Positions 10,986 through 22,985 are shown, counted from the first letter of the stretch. The stretch: DNA of 64,000 nt from Liopterus haemorrhoidalis (GCA_963971575.1 OZ020622.1:11632279-11696278); one strand, 5' to 3'. Numbers and translations: made by a program. Notes: generated by a model not told the origin, from the letters alone.

Positions 10986-12013
10986 TTTGTTTTTCATATT
11001 GCCTTTATAAATAATACCTTTTTCATTAAGTTTACAATAGTCTTATGTTTTTTTAAAGTGTATTTTACGGCAATTTGTATTTCGTTATTTAATACAGTAG
11101 TGTTGCGGTACTGTCAAGGCCACAGTTGTGAAATTGTGGGCCAGTGCTCCACGTGTTAGTTAACAAAACATCCCCAAAGACAATAAGATGGTACTAAATC
11201 TTACTTCTTCGCAAATTCAAACTTATGGTCGCTATACAATGCAAATGTTGCAGCCCCAATATTCACTGGAGAATTCCGATATAATCTACATACGAACCGT
11301 TCTATATCCGCTGTTGCTCGATTCCCTCGTGGTTTGATTTTCGTTCGATATGATTAAAAAATAAAAAAATAAAAAGGAACTTCCTTAAAGGGAATAGATG
11401 TTTGTACATCTAAGTTAAAACCATAACGAAACCATTCGTTTTGCTTCCACAGAATTGTCGAGAAAAATTTGTTATTTTATATCCTATATTTCAAAATTAG
11501 TCAGAAAATCGGAAAAAAATGCTCTTTGAATTCTAAAAATTTTATGTTTAGCTACCCATATCTCAAAAACTAAAAGAGATGACGATTTGCGGTTGGAATT
11601 TTTGAAATCCTGAGATCTTTATGGTCTTTAAGACACACTCTGAAGCAAATTTAAAAATATAATTTTTTTTTTAGAAAATTTTGAAAAATTGTTACTCAAA
11701 AACGATTAAAAATAGAGACCTGCAGTTTAAATTTTTGAAATCTGCATATCTTAATTAGTCTAAGAAAAAATTGGAGTCTTAGTATCCCACGTATTATTTG
11801 TGCATAATTCTAAATTAAAACCTTTGAAATGGCGAAAATATTGTAAGGGGTACCCCTTAAGAAAATCACAATTTTTTACAAAAAAAAAGTGTCAGATTTG
11901 GTCAAAAATTATTATACATATGTATTTCGAGCCTCAGATTTCAAAAAACTATCCGTTCAGTTCTTTGGTTTCATATTTTTGAGATATTTAAAAAAAAAAC
12001 TCCTAAAATATTC
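10986..12013. other. Stretch without recognised gene
   Basis: AT-rich; contains loosely repeated blocks of the form CTCAAAAACKAWTAAA...GGAATTTTTGAAATC at about 11570-11615 and 11695-11750, suggesting an old diverged tandem repeat. No coding signal. Confidence 0.4.
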
Positions 12014-12515
12014 GATGTAAAATTAGACTAGCGGGCAAACTCATTGGACTAGGATTTTTTGCGGTCCACAATTGGATTAAGCATTGCATTTTCTATAAGC
12101 ATACCAAATTTCATTGTTCTACTCGAACCAAGTTTTGATTGGCTCCGATGCCAAATTTAAATCGGACTAGCGGCAACACGTGTAGGGCTACGATTTTTTG
12201 TGGGACACCATTAGATTAAGCACCGCTTTTTCTATAAACCTATCAAATTTCAATGTTCTCGTCCATAATTTTGATTGACTACGATGCAAAATTATATTCG
12301 GACTAGTGGCAAAACGCGTCGAGCTAGGATTTTTTGCGAGCCACCATTGGATTAAGTATTCTATTTTCTATAAACCCACCAAATTTCATTGTTTTACTCG
12401 AACCTAGTTTTGATCGGCTCCGATGGAAAATTGAAACCGCACTAGCGGCCAAACGCGACTGGCTAGAATATTTTGCAGGTCAACATTGGATTAAGCATCG
12501 CTTTTCCACTCGGAT
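12014..12515. repeat. ~138-bp satellite-like tandem array (about 3.6 units)
   Basis: GACTAGCGGC-like unit starts occur at 12026, 12165, 12301 and 12440 (spacings 139, 136, 139). Each unit has GATTTTTTGCG, CCACATTGGATTAAGCA-like, TTTTCTATAAAC, CAAATTTCATTGTT and TTTTGATTGGCTCCGATG blocks in the same order. Units differ by roughly 15-20 percent by eye. The open frame at 12334-12528 is a by-product of the repeat. Confidence 0.8.
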
Positions 12516-12529
12516 GATCCAAAAGTAAA

Positions 12530-13545
12530 ATATGTCATATGACTATTATTCTTATAATTTGTTATTTAAATTAAAAATGGGCAGCTTTAGCAAACGCAAC
12601 TGTTGAGTATGTTGACTTAGAGATTGCAGTATTTTGCTTGGTGTTTGCTTAGCAAACTGACAAAGAGTTTATTGTAATCACAAAATAAACAGATTGATAG
12701 CACCTTGTCAGCAGTTTGTTAAATTCGCCCAATATTCCGCAATATGATTCTTTTTAATATATTACAATAAAAATCATTTCGTTTTCAAATTGTTCCCATG
12801 CCAATAAATGTTTTCACGTGTCTCCACTGGCACGCGTGCCATATATTCGCTACCCCCGGCCTATTGTAATAATTATTCTTTTTGTTTGAAAAAATTAAAT
12901 AAAAACGATGACGGAAATTCTCACAAATTCTCGAATGTTCCAAAATGTCGAGTATTTAGACACCATGGCTGCTACTTAAAACATATATTTAGTTTATCAA
13001 TTGTTTCTTTATACTCATGTGTGTAGGGTTGTGTGTATGTGACACCCTGTAACCTAGTAATAGCTTAACAGAATCGATTGTGTAGAGCGTGAGCGTTGCT
13101 CTAGATGTGTCTGGTTATACAGAGGGTAACCTGTTCTAGTCCGCTGTTTGAAGACCTGTTGTCAACTATTAACTTCATGTAATTGATTCGTGTGTTTGTG
13201 TGGATCAATGTATAATACCAAATGACAGGATAGGGAGTGTCTGCTCTAATTTATTACAAACTCAATTTGCTAAACAGAGAAAATACACCTTCTCTCTCTT
13301 TACATCTCTCTCTTATATCTTAGGAATTGACACACTTTTAATTTCACTCGCAAGAAAACCTTTTGACAATTCTATCTAGATATCTATCCACTGGATCAAC
13401 GATGCCAGATGCCTCACCCACGTGACGAATTCAATCGTTTTGCTTTGTTTACTTTTCTTTCATTCTTTTTAATTCGGGTCTCCGTATTTAACGATTAGTA
13501 TAGAGCTAGTTTATCTTTATAACATATTTAGTTAATGGGGTGTAT
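12530..13545. other. Stretch without recognised gene
   Basis: AT-rich; includes a short CT-rich run near 13285-13315. No frame carries a recognisable motif. Confidence 0.4.
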
Positions 13546-14102
13546 TGTAACGAATCGGTTAGTCCCGGACAAATTATTTACCAATGACAAACTAGTATCT
13601 AATAACTTTGACAATTCCTTGAACAATCTTTTTACCCTTCTTCCTAGAAATGCCTTATAAACCACCTGTCTCTCTGAAGACGAGGGCAGAAAGGATTCGG
13701 TCTGGTTAGCGTAAACATCTAAGTTGTTGAATTCTCGAAGGCACTGTGTCGGCATTCTGGTGATCTTCCGATTCTATTTGTTTTGATCTTTATTTTTACT
13801 TATATTTTAATCTTTCAAACTTACTTTTGTAAATAGTATATTATAATAAATCAAATTCATTTTAAACCGTCTTACTTAACGTGTGTAAACCTTCACCTTT
13901 AAGAACTTAAGTGAACAGCCAAGATCCAGAGTAAATACAAGATGCCTGATCAGTCGGTTGGTAGGTACTAATACACATAACTTAATGAACATATCGTAAT
14001 GATGAACTCTGGATAGCACTCACGCCTAGACCCGAACTTTTTTAGTCAGGAATCTCATTTCAGTTTGAGATTAGACTTCATATTATATCACAGGCTCGCT
14101 AT
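13546..14102 (-). mobile_element. Solo LTR, copy 3 of the family (truncated)
   Basis: On the minus strand it matches 9900-10692 and 25705-26478 from TAGCGAGCCTGTGATATAAT to the end CCGATTCGTTACA (13546). The first ~50 bp of the LTR are replaced and the region of the conserved hairpin is altered. The frame 13528-13755 lies wholly inside this LTR and is not a gene. Confidence 0.7.
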
Positions 14103-14620
14103 CAATATCATATTATATCACTGGACCATTGCTTCAAAAATTAAAGTAGCTTTGCCGAGGCTAGATTTCTCTCGCAACTTCTTTTCATTTTTCTATTTAG
14201 ACTGGTATTTTTTTCTGGAAACTTTTTTGTGGCACGAAAAGATATCCTGCATCTTTTTGTTACCGAGGCCGGATTTATTTCTCTTCGTTACAGCGAAAAT
14301 TCTTTCGTTTGGCGTAAAATGTGTCTACTGATTTTCGTACTCCAGGAATTGATATCGAGAGGAAAGGGTGTTATCATATTGGATTGATAGACGATTACTT
14401 TGGATAAAACAATGAGTTGTTGATGAGGATGAAACAGGAATCGCAGTAAGAATTTTTGAACACTAAATATTTCTAAGCTCGGTAGACATCGCAAAAGATT
14501 AATAGATCAACTAATAGACCATTTGTTTATGGGTAAGTGTGCTTTTGTGCTACAGTATTGATAAAAGCTATAAGAGTGGCGGTAAGGAAGACAACAAAAG
14601 CTAATCAACTGACATTCGGT
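14103..14620. other. Stretch without recognised gene
   Basis: Short open frames only. TTGCCGAGGCTAGATTTCTCT at 14153 and TTACCGAGGCCGGATTTATT at 14260 are similar, a possible small duplication. Confidence 0.35.
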
Positions 14621-14633
14621 ATGTAATTATATT

Positions 14634-15150
14634 CGTAGAATCTTAGAGAATAAATCTGCAAATTACTGTTCATATCGGTCAAAGGATATAGGTGTACCAT
14701 AAGGTTTCTTGTTTATGCCTACGAAAGCCTAGTTATTTTATCCGCAGATTTTTAGATAATAAATCTGCAAAATATCTTGCATATCGATCCAAGGATATAG
14801 AAGTGTCTAGAGTTTCTTGTTTATGCCTACGAAACTCTAGACATTTCTATACGTTGTTTTATCCGCAGATTCTTAGAGAATAAACCTGCAAAATATTTTT
14901 CATACCGATCAAAGAATATAGAAGTGTCTAAAGTTTCTTATTTATGTCTACGAAACCCTAGACATTTCTGTATGTTATTTTTTCCGCAGATTCTCCGAGA
15001 ATAAATCTGCAAAATATTGTTCATATCGGTCAAAGATAGTCTCTTGTTTATGCCTACGTAATCCTAGACATATATGTATGTAATTATATTCGTAGAATCT
15101 TAGAGAATAAATCTGCAAAATATTGTTCGTATCGATCAAAGGATATAGGA
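14634..15150. repeat. Tandem array of ~105-121-bp hairpin-bearing units
   Basis: Five starts of CGYAGAWTYTTAGAGAATAAA-like sequence lie at 14634, 14743, 14864, 14985 and 15091. Each unit continues with CTGCAAAATATT, ATCGRTCAAAGRATATAG and TTTCTTGTTTATGCCTACGAAA. In the second unit TGTCTAGAGTTTC (14804-14816) and GAAACTCTAGACA (14831-14843) form a perfect 13-bp stem with a 14-base loop; other units keep it partly. No protein coding. Confidence 0.8.
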
Positions 15151-15164
15151 TTGTCAATCACGAG

Positions 15165-16660
15165 AACCTTAGGAAAAATTGACGTCACAATATTACCGAC
15201 ACTACATACAAACACTTATATATATGTCAGATAAACAAAAATATTTCGCTGAATAAGTTATTAACTAGACATATAATTTTTAATAAAAAAAAGAAAGTTT
15301 TTATTCGGCATTGGTAGTAATAGTTCAGAAAACCTATTGTGGGGAAAATATAAAATATATGTACATAATGAAAAATTAAATATGTTTTTAAAACTTTGAG
15401 TGAGGTATCAAATAAAACTTCTTAATACAAGGATATAAACAAAAACATTTTTTTTTTTTTTTTGTAAAATAATATATTTTGTAGGATTTTCTCCAAAAAT
15501 ATGTCAAAAAAAGTTGTGGCCTTCGCCCCATTTCCCCTTGGGGTTGATAGAAAAATCTGAAAAAAAAATCGCAATAATGTATTTTAATGTAAATCAGAAT
15601 CGTTCAACTAGAATTTTAAAAAAATATATAAATTTACTGTGGCAAATCAAAATGAAGATCTTAAGACGTAGATTAAGGAACATAACGTAGTTTTATAAAT
15701 TTTTTTTAACACAATTTTTTTCAAAGATGTACTTCTTTTCTCAAGAGATATCTAAAACAGTTTCGGTATCCCTGTTCCTGAAATATCTTGAGTAACCAAT
15801 CAAGATATGTCCCTAATCAATTCAAATCAACATAAATCCAGCACCTTAGGTAAACAATGAGGAATAAATCGAACCATTCCGATGAATCATTCATCCGGCA
15901 TCATCCAATTAGATACAAATCAAATCAGAGCAGGTACGGGCCGAGTATAACGGCATAGACTCCCTTGTAACCCAATGCAAATATTTCAATATCAATTTGA
16001 TAATGCATTATTCATGTTTGTACCAGCATGAGGTACCCCAGTAAAACTGGACGCAATTTAAAACGACGCGCACAATTCTCAGGTGGGAGTAAAGACCTAC
16101 AACGTCGTTACGTCTTACAATATTGTAATGTTTTTATTTGCTAAAACCAGATCAACATACAATTTATGTTTTACATGGAGTTATATAATTTAACAAACAA
16201 ACGTAGTATAATTAATAGTTATGTTAGATTGTCGAATAGTTATGTATTTAGAGTTAATCATATTTTAAGTAATTTATTAATTCACTATCAGGACATAAGG
16301 TACCGTGCGATCATAATTTCTTGTCAGTTACATAACAGTAAACAATGAGTTTAAAAATATCAAAACTGTGTTCTAATCCACAGCTGACAATCCCAATTAA
16401 ACAAAGAACCAATCAGATTACTTCGTTGGTCCGAACTTACCCGAGAATCAACGAAAATATGTGTTCCTAACATCATACCTTTTGTCAACTCATTGGTGTG
16501 TAGAGAAAAATAGTGTTCATTTAATAATCAATTCGTATAAGGTAATAAAAATAGAATGTACGCCTATGTGTACATCTCCTTGGAAATAAGTTTGATAACT
16601 AAATGTTTCTGTCAAATGTTGCATAACGGACCAGATTTCTTGATCGCTCTGTAACAACTG
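15165..16660. other. Stretch without recognised gene
   Basis: AT-rich with long homopolymers (A and T runs at 15450, 15560). The block at 15400-15600 distantly resembles the interior of the 22416-23579 element (GGTATCAAATRAAA, poly-T, then a pre-microsatellite block), but too weakly to annotate. Confidence 0.35.
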
Positions 16661-16666
16661 CATATA

Positions 16667-17440
16667 CTAGGTGTGTAAATTAAGTAACCGGTCTGATTTT
16701 AATTTTTTTTTTTATTCGAATAGAATTACAATTCAATATTGTCTCCTTCAAAATAACTACTTTGGGAAGTCACACAGCGCTGAAGATGGTTTTTCCAATC
16801 CTCATAGCAGTGCTGGAACTCGGATACTGGAATGGTTTTCAGCTGATTGGTTACGGACGTTTGAATGCTTTCGATTTTCCCAAAATGATGTCCCTTGAGG
16901 TGATTTTTTAATCTTGGGAAGAGGAAAAAGTCACAAGGACTCAAGTCAGGCGAATAAGGAAGCTGAGGAGCCACAGGAATGTTTTTACTGGCCAAAAACA
17001 CGTTTATTGAAATTGCTGTGTGACAAGGCGCATAAATCTTTTTTTTTTTTTTTTCATCACCAATTTATTGGTCAAAATCCGATGAACCGTAGTGTGAGTC
17101 AAATTCAACTCTTCCCCGATCATTCTGACTGTCAACCGACGATCTGAACGCACAAGATCCGAGATTCTGTCGACATTTTCATCGGTTCTCGACGATGAAG
17201 TCCTTCCGCTGCGTGATTCATCTTCAATCAACTCTCTTCCTTCTGAAAATGCCTTAAACCACCAAAAAACCTGGGTCCTTGACAAAACACTGTCTCCGTA
17301 GGCCTTTGGAAGTTTTGCAAAAGTTTCCATTGCACTGTGCCCAACTCTGAAGTAAAACCTGATAGAACACCGTTGCTCGAAATGAATGTCACTCATTTTT
17401 AGAACACACTAGAAAAAACGATTTCACGAAAAAAAAAAAT
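16667..17440 (-). mobile_element. Internally deleted mariner element
   Basis: The left end is CTAGGTGTGTAAATTAAGTAACC next to a TA, as in mariner termini. The coding strand is minus. A matching right terminus was not found, so that end is truncated or beyond recognition. The transposase has lost its middle; see the coding entry. Confidence 0.7.
16726..17396 (-). pseudogene. Mariner transposase with internal deletion
   Basis: From ATG at 17396 the frame has the N-terminal helix-turn-helix region: QRCSIRFYFRVGHSA, AYGDSVLSRTQVFWWFKAF, RSGRTSSSRTDENVDR and a second HTH RRLTVRMIGEELNLTHTTVH. At about 17040 a poly-lysine run (A-rich junction) leads, in another frame, into APCHTAISINVFLASKNIP and YSPDLSPCDFFLFPRLK, the end of the catalytic domain with the third Asp region. 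The segment with the first two catalytic Asp residues (about 130 residues) is gone. The copy cannot be active but may be mobilisable by its terminal repeat if the other end exists. Confidence 0.8.
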
Positions 17441-17770
17441 CGCTACGGACAACAAAATTACTCTAGTGAGTCAAAACTCGTACTAAAGAAGTATCACATG
17501 TTCACCTGCTGCTTCTCCGTATCTGCCGTATTGGACTTGGTAGCTGATCCAAATTTTGAACGTTTATTGTTCGAAGATTATACTTCATATAAAAACTAGA
17601 TTCATCAGAGAAAACCACAAACAAAACGTGCATATATTTTGCTGCACTTGAAAAGGACATTTTTGGCTCTTTTGGGTGGGTACATTCAATTACCGCTTCA
17701 AAACGTTTTGCATAAATCATCAAGCTTTGTCCATCATCAGGTGGTTTTGGACTGCCTCTAAAAAGAGCAT

Positions 17771-18255
17771 AGGCTGTCAATAAAATGTCTCCATCTAACT
17801 CGTCTTTCTGCCATAGGCTTCAAGTCGGTGATGTTGTTATACAGTCTTTTGTCTCGGTTTTGAGAGCTCCATGCATTTATTTCTAGCAGGGTTGAGCGAC
17901 GCCAGGTGGTCTTGGGTCGCTCTATACGCCTACTGCCCTGAGGTTTGTATACTAGTGCATAGCGACACACTTCGCTAGGAACCCTTCGAAGAGTGTGCCC
18001 TAATCAACCATACTTTCTTCTTTTTATTTGCAAATTATTGTCCATTTAACCAGTTCTTTCTCCCAATTCTACGTTTGATATTCGAAGTGGCCAATAAATG
18101 CGAAGGATTCTTCGAAAACATCTGTTTACAAATACTCGCACTCTTCTCTTGATAGCTTCTGTAACGAACCAAGTCTCGCAGCCGTACAGAAGAACTGACG
18201 TCACGCATGCCCTGAATATGGAAGTTTTCGTGGAACTACTGTAGATCGCAAAATT
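17771..18255 (-). pseudogene. 5'-truncated LINE, RT C-terminus
   Basis: The minus strand reads VTSVLLYGCETWFVTEA, VFVNRCFRRILRIYWP, RRKYGWLGHTLRRVP, then in the open frame 17758-17970 VYKPQGSRRIERPKTTWRRS and RRVRWRHFIDSLCS. These are the thumb and GRPxxTWRR / VRW..F.D.LC blocks at the end of RTE-like LINE proteins. Only one stop is evident near 18040. The RT core is missing, as usual for 5'-truncated copies. The frame just beyond (17502-17780) has no recognisable motif. Confidence 0.7.
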
Positions 18256-19700
18256 TCATACACTGCTAAGTTGGATGAAGGCGCCTCTCGCTTTGCAAAT
18301 TTTTGCATAAATAGCACTTATTACATAACCGCACTACTGAAAGACAAGACACTAACTATACAATTTTTATTATTAGGCGTATTAGGTCTTGATGTACATA
18401 TCGTGTTTGAACCTGTTTATTATTTGTGCACATGTCTGATACTGAGTTATAAGCAAGTATGTCTTATTATACAGACTGTATAAACAAAAACAAAAAACAT
18501 TTAACAGAGCAAGAAAGAAAACTTGCCAATATGTAATCCCTGACAGTGGAAGAGAGTATACTAAGTCTTTGCGGTTAACTTCTCGATTTGCTTTAAATTT
18601 TATACGTGATAAAACTGAAGATTTATGTATCTACACGGTTTAAAATTAATCCTAAATCCATCTGTTACCATTTATAACTCACAATAAACATAATTTCTGA
18701 TAGCATGCCCCATAAAACTGAATATTTTATTAATTTCACGTGAAATTTATTTACCAATAACAAAACATTTGTGGATTTAAAGTGAAATAGTTGGTTTGAC
18801 AGCTTTAATAGGAGATTTTACGAGGTTGAAATTTGTGATGGTAATGTGTATGTAGACAAACAATGCAGAAAGAAAACTGCTGGAGTAGTTGAGTACAGGT
18901 TTTACCAGATGTCACCCTCAGTCGTGTTGAAATGATTTATAAAAATGGATAAATGATTCACGTTTGTAGTTATCATCTCTTTTTATGGTTATGTTGCTGT
19001 ATTTTTTGTTGCTGTGCGTTTTATTACTTCGGATAATAAAGAAATAAATCTCGTATTAAGACAATGGAATTGTGATGGAAATAAAAAACTTATAGAAACA
19101 GAATTGCAAAAAAAAGAAACACAAATAATAAAACATTCTTAATAGAAAAAATTTGTGATAGTGAAATTTACATACTGTTTTGACAACGGCCCTACAAATC
19201 TAATTAAGGGATTGTAATTATTGAAATCAGTAGTCAAATATCCCAAATATTTTGGTGTACAAGTATTTGAGCTAAAATATTTAGATGAGATTGTGCCGTG
19301 ATCACAATTTCCTTACGAAGATGCGAAGGTCTTAACTTGATTTCAGTGAATGATGGGTAGATTTACTTCAGGTAACAGATCCTATGTGATGAAAAACAAA
19401 AAGGATCTGGCATCGATCGATAACAACAAATGAAGAGGATATTTCCCTAGATAAGAGATTCTAAACCTACGAACAATATAAATCAGGTTTTTGATTGCCC
19501 ATCTGAATTTGAACGAACAATAATCATAATCATTTTGTATTATGACAAGAATATGTTTACATAGTAATCATCATCATTGCAATTATGTCATCCATCAAAT
19601 GGAAGACTCCCGTAGTACTTTCCATTCTTTTTTTTTCTGACATTTCGCGACCTTAAAATAAAAAGGTTGTATCTGACAATATGACCATTTTGAAAAAATC
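18256..19700. other. Stretch without recognised gene
   Basis: AT-rich, closed frames on both strands; nothing repeated elsewhere in the window was noticed. Confidence 0.4.
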
Positions 19701-19709
19701 GTGTTGAAA

Positions 19710-20270
19710 CAATCTTGGACCTGCATGTTATGAAGCACATCATTTATTTGTAACACAAAGAGTTCCGCAAGGAAGTTTGCTAGGGCCACTTCTTTATATT
19801 TTACATGTTGATGACGTGGTGGTAGATGCTCTGAGTTCGGAACTTGTGGTCTTTGTGGATGACACCACAGTAATGAGTTCCGATTCAGATTGTAGTACCC
19901 TTGTATCGAAAGTAAATGACGACATAAAGTTACTGAATAATTGGCTAACTTCAAATGAACTAATATTAAATGATGAAAAATGTAGTTTCATGAAATTTGT
20001 AAAAAGAATACCTTCATATGGAGCTAGATAATTAATATAAAATAAAACATCTATTAAAAAAGATTCAACGATTAAATTATTAGGAATTCATTTGGATAAT
20101 CTATGTAAAAGAATGTCCCAAGAATGTTAGAAAATGAAATTACTAGCCAAATCATACAGTCAAGTAGTAGTGCAGACATATTATTTTGCTCAGTTCTATC
20201 ATATGGCTTAGTATGATGGGGCACAAAATCCAAACTCGTAAGATTATTTAGACTGCAAAAACGCATCCAC
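19710..20270 (+). pseudogene. LINE RT remnant (palm region)
   Basis: From about 19750 the frame reads TQRVPQGSLLGPLLYILHVDDV, then VVFVDDTTVMSS (polymerase box, FVDD), LLNNWLTSNELILNDEKCSFM and, after a stop, STIKLLGIHLDN. These are RT motifs 4 to 6 of jockey/CR1-type LINEs. Ends and stops show decay. The surrounding sequence gives no 3' tail. Confidence 0.7.
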
Positions 20271-20560
20271 TCTCATATATCTGTTTTTTTTTTTACAATT
20301 GATCAACGTTTCTATTTCACACCCATACAACCACGACGTGCGAATGTGTACTGCACACGAACGGCTTATTAAAGAGGCAGCGTTCTTATAGACCAACTAA
20401 TAGAGGACGGTCTTATTTGAAATTGCACTCGGGCGGCATTTGGGTTCTAATTCTATTAGAAGCCGGTTTAATGAATATTTGCACTAAAACTCATGAAGCG
20501 AGCTCAGTTCAGTCTTAGACCTACGAATCACCTTCCTCCTTTTTCCCGGGTAACCGACGA

Positions 20561-21745
20561 GTTCATCGAAAATTAATTCATCGAAAATCAATTCATCGAA
20601 AATTAATTCATCGAATGATCAATTCATCGAATGATCAATTCATCGAAAATCAATTCATCGAAAATCAATTCATTGAATGATCAATTCATCGAATGATCAA
20701 TTCATCGAAAAAAAAAATATTTTGTAAATATTTGAGAGGAATGCCGAGGGGATCGGAAAGCAGTGGTCAATAAAAGTAGACAGACTAAGAAATAATTGCG
20801 TACATTTTTTTATATGGTTTAAAAAAAGGTAAATAAAGTGACATAGTGTTTGAATGTAAATAAAGAAATATAATAAGAAAACTTATATAATAAAAGAAAT
20901 AAATGTTTTGTTTTTAAGGTTTAATAAGACAGGTTATGGGCAATTGCACGCAAATAATTTTTATAAATTCATACACAATGATACGCATTTTAATTGGGCT
21001 AATATGGGGGAAAATAAAGTACTATGCGCCTAAAAACAAGGTAATTAGGTTAGGTTTAGTTAGTATAAGTCTAAAACCGACCGGAGCGAGTTACCCATCT
21101 TCTAGTTTAAGGACAAAGCACTATTTTAGGTTAGGTTAGGTTAGTAAGGGTTTTGTTAGAAGAAGCCGAGCGAAGCGAGCTACCCATCTTCTAGTTTAAT
21201 GTCAAAACACTATCTTAGGTTAGGTTAGGTTAGTCAGGGTTTGGAAAGAAGAAGCCGAGCGAAGCTATCCATCATCTAATTTAATGACAAAACAAACTCA
21301 CACTAACATAACAATGCCACCTATTTAGAATCACCGTACATTGAACAAATCATGTGTGGTATAGTAAATATGAATAGTAAAACTATGTACATAACACAAA
21401 ACCCTTAAGACTTAACAGATGGGGAAATACCATTTTTATAATCCTTTAAGAATGGGTGTATTAAGTACATTTATGATCCCATTAACCGGGTTTTTCTGAT
21501 CTAAGGAGCCCTGTTCGATTTCCAAATAATCCAACAGGTATCTTTTACCTGGCGTATTTTCTGAATGGAAAATTTAAACATTATTAATAGACCAAGTATG
21601 ATATTTATTTAATAAGTGTAGTCTGTCAAATTTTATTGACCACTGCTTTTTTTGCTTTCCGATCCCCTCGGCATTCCTCTCAAATATTTACAAAATATTT
21701 TTTTTTCGATGAATTGATCATTCGATGAATTGATTTTCGATGAAC
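20561..21745. mobile_element. TIR element with subterminal TTCATCGA repeats
   Basis: The left end begins GTTCATCGAAAATTAATTCA and the right end is the complement of GTTCATCGAAAATCAATTCA. TTCATCGA (or one variant) occurs ten times at 15-16-bp spacing on the left (20562-20708) and three times inverted on the right. Inside these, ~100 bp more are inverted copies of each other (TATTTGAGAGGAATGCCGAG, GGGGATCGGAAAGC, GTGGTCAATAAAA). No transposase frame. Flanks TAACCG and TTACCG are similar but no clear target duplication exists. Non-autonomous DNA transposon of unknown superfamily. Confidence 0.7.
21070..21300. repeat. Three ~85-89-bp tandem units with TTAGG runs
   Basis: TACCCATCTTCTAGTTTAA-like sequence occurs at 21092, 21181 and 21266, each followed by a GACAAARC block; units one and two contain TTAGG runs (21126-21144, 21215-21233, each 3.8 repeats), and AGAAGCCGAGCGAAGC precedes units two and three. 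A shorter TTAGG-like run is at 21046-21060. Lies inside the TIR element. Confidence 0.75.
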
Positions 21746-22300
21746 TTACCGTGAATCTTTTTCCCGCTATGTATTTTTCTTCAAAGCTTTCTCTCTTTTA
21801 TCTCTACATTTTTTTCCCTATCATTACTTAACGTTTATAGTTCACAGCCACACAAAACCCACGTCATTTTAGTTATTTAGCATTTCTAGTTATTAGTTAA
21901 ACACGAAATTGCTTACATCTTCAAAATTATACAGTGTTCTATTTTGTGGCGTACAACATTTTAAAATTAATATTAATTAAATAATTTTATATACTCTATC
22001 AAATTGAACAAGAATTCTTGATTAAAACACAATTTTCACCGCCTACTTGCTTTGGAAACATGTATGTGATACTGTGGAGAGTAATATTAGAGAATGTTTC
22101 TGAAATCTACTATTTGAAGTAATTTGTAAGTAAAATCACACAAGAGTGTAATCCGAATCCCAAAAGTGGCATAACAACCGCATTGCCTGACAGTTCAAAC
22201 CCTTTTCAAACTGTAATCGCTGTAGAATTGTAAATACATGGCTAACAACGTGATAATTATAACAACGCTATCCAAACAGCAATGGCGTAAAATTCTTTTC
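21746..22300. other. Stretch without recognised gene
   Basis: AT-rich, closed frames, no repeats noticed. Confidence 0.4.
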
Positions 22301-22309
22301 GAAAAAAAT

Positions 22310-22390
22310 CATCAAGAGATATAGGATATAAGGGCCAGACGATTAAAATGGATTGGACACAGGATGAGAATAAAAGAAGATGGACTGGAA
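22310..22390 (+). pseudogene. Short LINE C-terminal scrap
   Basis: Reads RARRLKWIGHRMRIKEDGLEDW, matching the W-x-GH-x-x-RM block near the C-terminus of RTE-like LINE proteins. Only about 27 codons survive before the next element starts. Confidence 0.4.
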
Positions 22391-22902
22391 GATTGGGAAT
22401 AAGCACTGAACTATTAAAAAAATTGATGTGAAGTGTGAATTTTCACACATTGCAGGGTTTCGCAGGTATATAATAAGTGAAGGCGGCATGCTGAGTGTGT
22501 AGGACAAATTTTGCTTTGTAGTAACCACGGCAAAATGAACGATCTTTTTAAAATAATTTATCGTCTGTTAATCTCAGAGCTTTAAAAACAAATTTTATGT
22601 TAAAATATTTTTTGTTAATTTTAATTCGAATACCTAATATCATTATTTAGGTTTCTAAATAAGTGCAGCATTTTTTTTATATAACAAGGTTCATTATGAT
22701 TTTGAAAATTGGGCCTATGGCTTTCATTGGTTGTCTTAAATCATACGCTCCGCCCCTCTGGCTTCGTATAAATGACACAGAATGAAAATATAATTCCAAT
22801 TGGTTATTAAATTTACGCTCTTGAAAATTAAATTCAAAATGTGCTAAAATATAACTAGAATTTTAATAAATATGACAAAAAAAAACAAAAAATAAAATTG
22901 AC

Positions 22903-22985
22903 TCCACAAGCCAGGAACGAACCTGTGTAGTGAATAACGATCCTGTGTAGTTGTCGAGCAACTGAGCCACTAGACCACCAAACGC
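22903..22985 (-). other. tRNA-like block in element copy 1
   Basis: The minus strand has GGTGGTCTAGTGGCTCAGTTG (box-A-like TRGYNNANNGG) and, about 45 bases on, CAGGTTCGTTCCTGG (box-B-like GGTTCGANTCC). The sequence ACTACACAGG is repeated where the anticodon arm would be, so it does not fold as a normal tRNA. Likely a tRNA-derived RNA polymerase III promoter or a degraded tRNA pseudogene. The corresponding site in copy 2 holds a different tRNA-like sequence. Confidence 0.45.

Noticed and set aside
12014..12515. CRISPR-like spaced repeats
   Set aside because: Units are contiguous satellite monomers of ~138 bp without unique spacers; genome is eukaryotic.
17502..17780. Transposase frame suggested by VVFSDESSF
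   Set aside because: The motif resembles the first catalytic block of Tc1-like enzymes, but no neighbouring block agrees and the frame overlaps a LINE tail; left unassigned.
19595..19954. 119-codon minus-strand frame
   Set aside because: Overlaps the RT palm motifs on the plus strand and shows no recognisable domain.
20561..20708. CRISPR-like TTCATCGA array
   Set aside because: Spacers are themselves near identical and the array is part of inverted element ends.
21126..21233. True telomere
   Set aside because: Only short TTAGG runs within an internal tandem repeat of a mobile element.
22903..22985. Functional tRNA gene
   Set aside because: Box A and B are recognisable but acceptor and anticodon stems do not pair; embedded in a repeated element.
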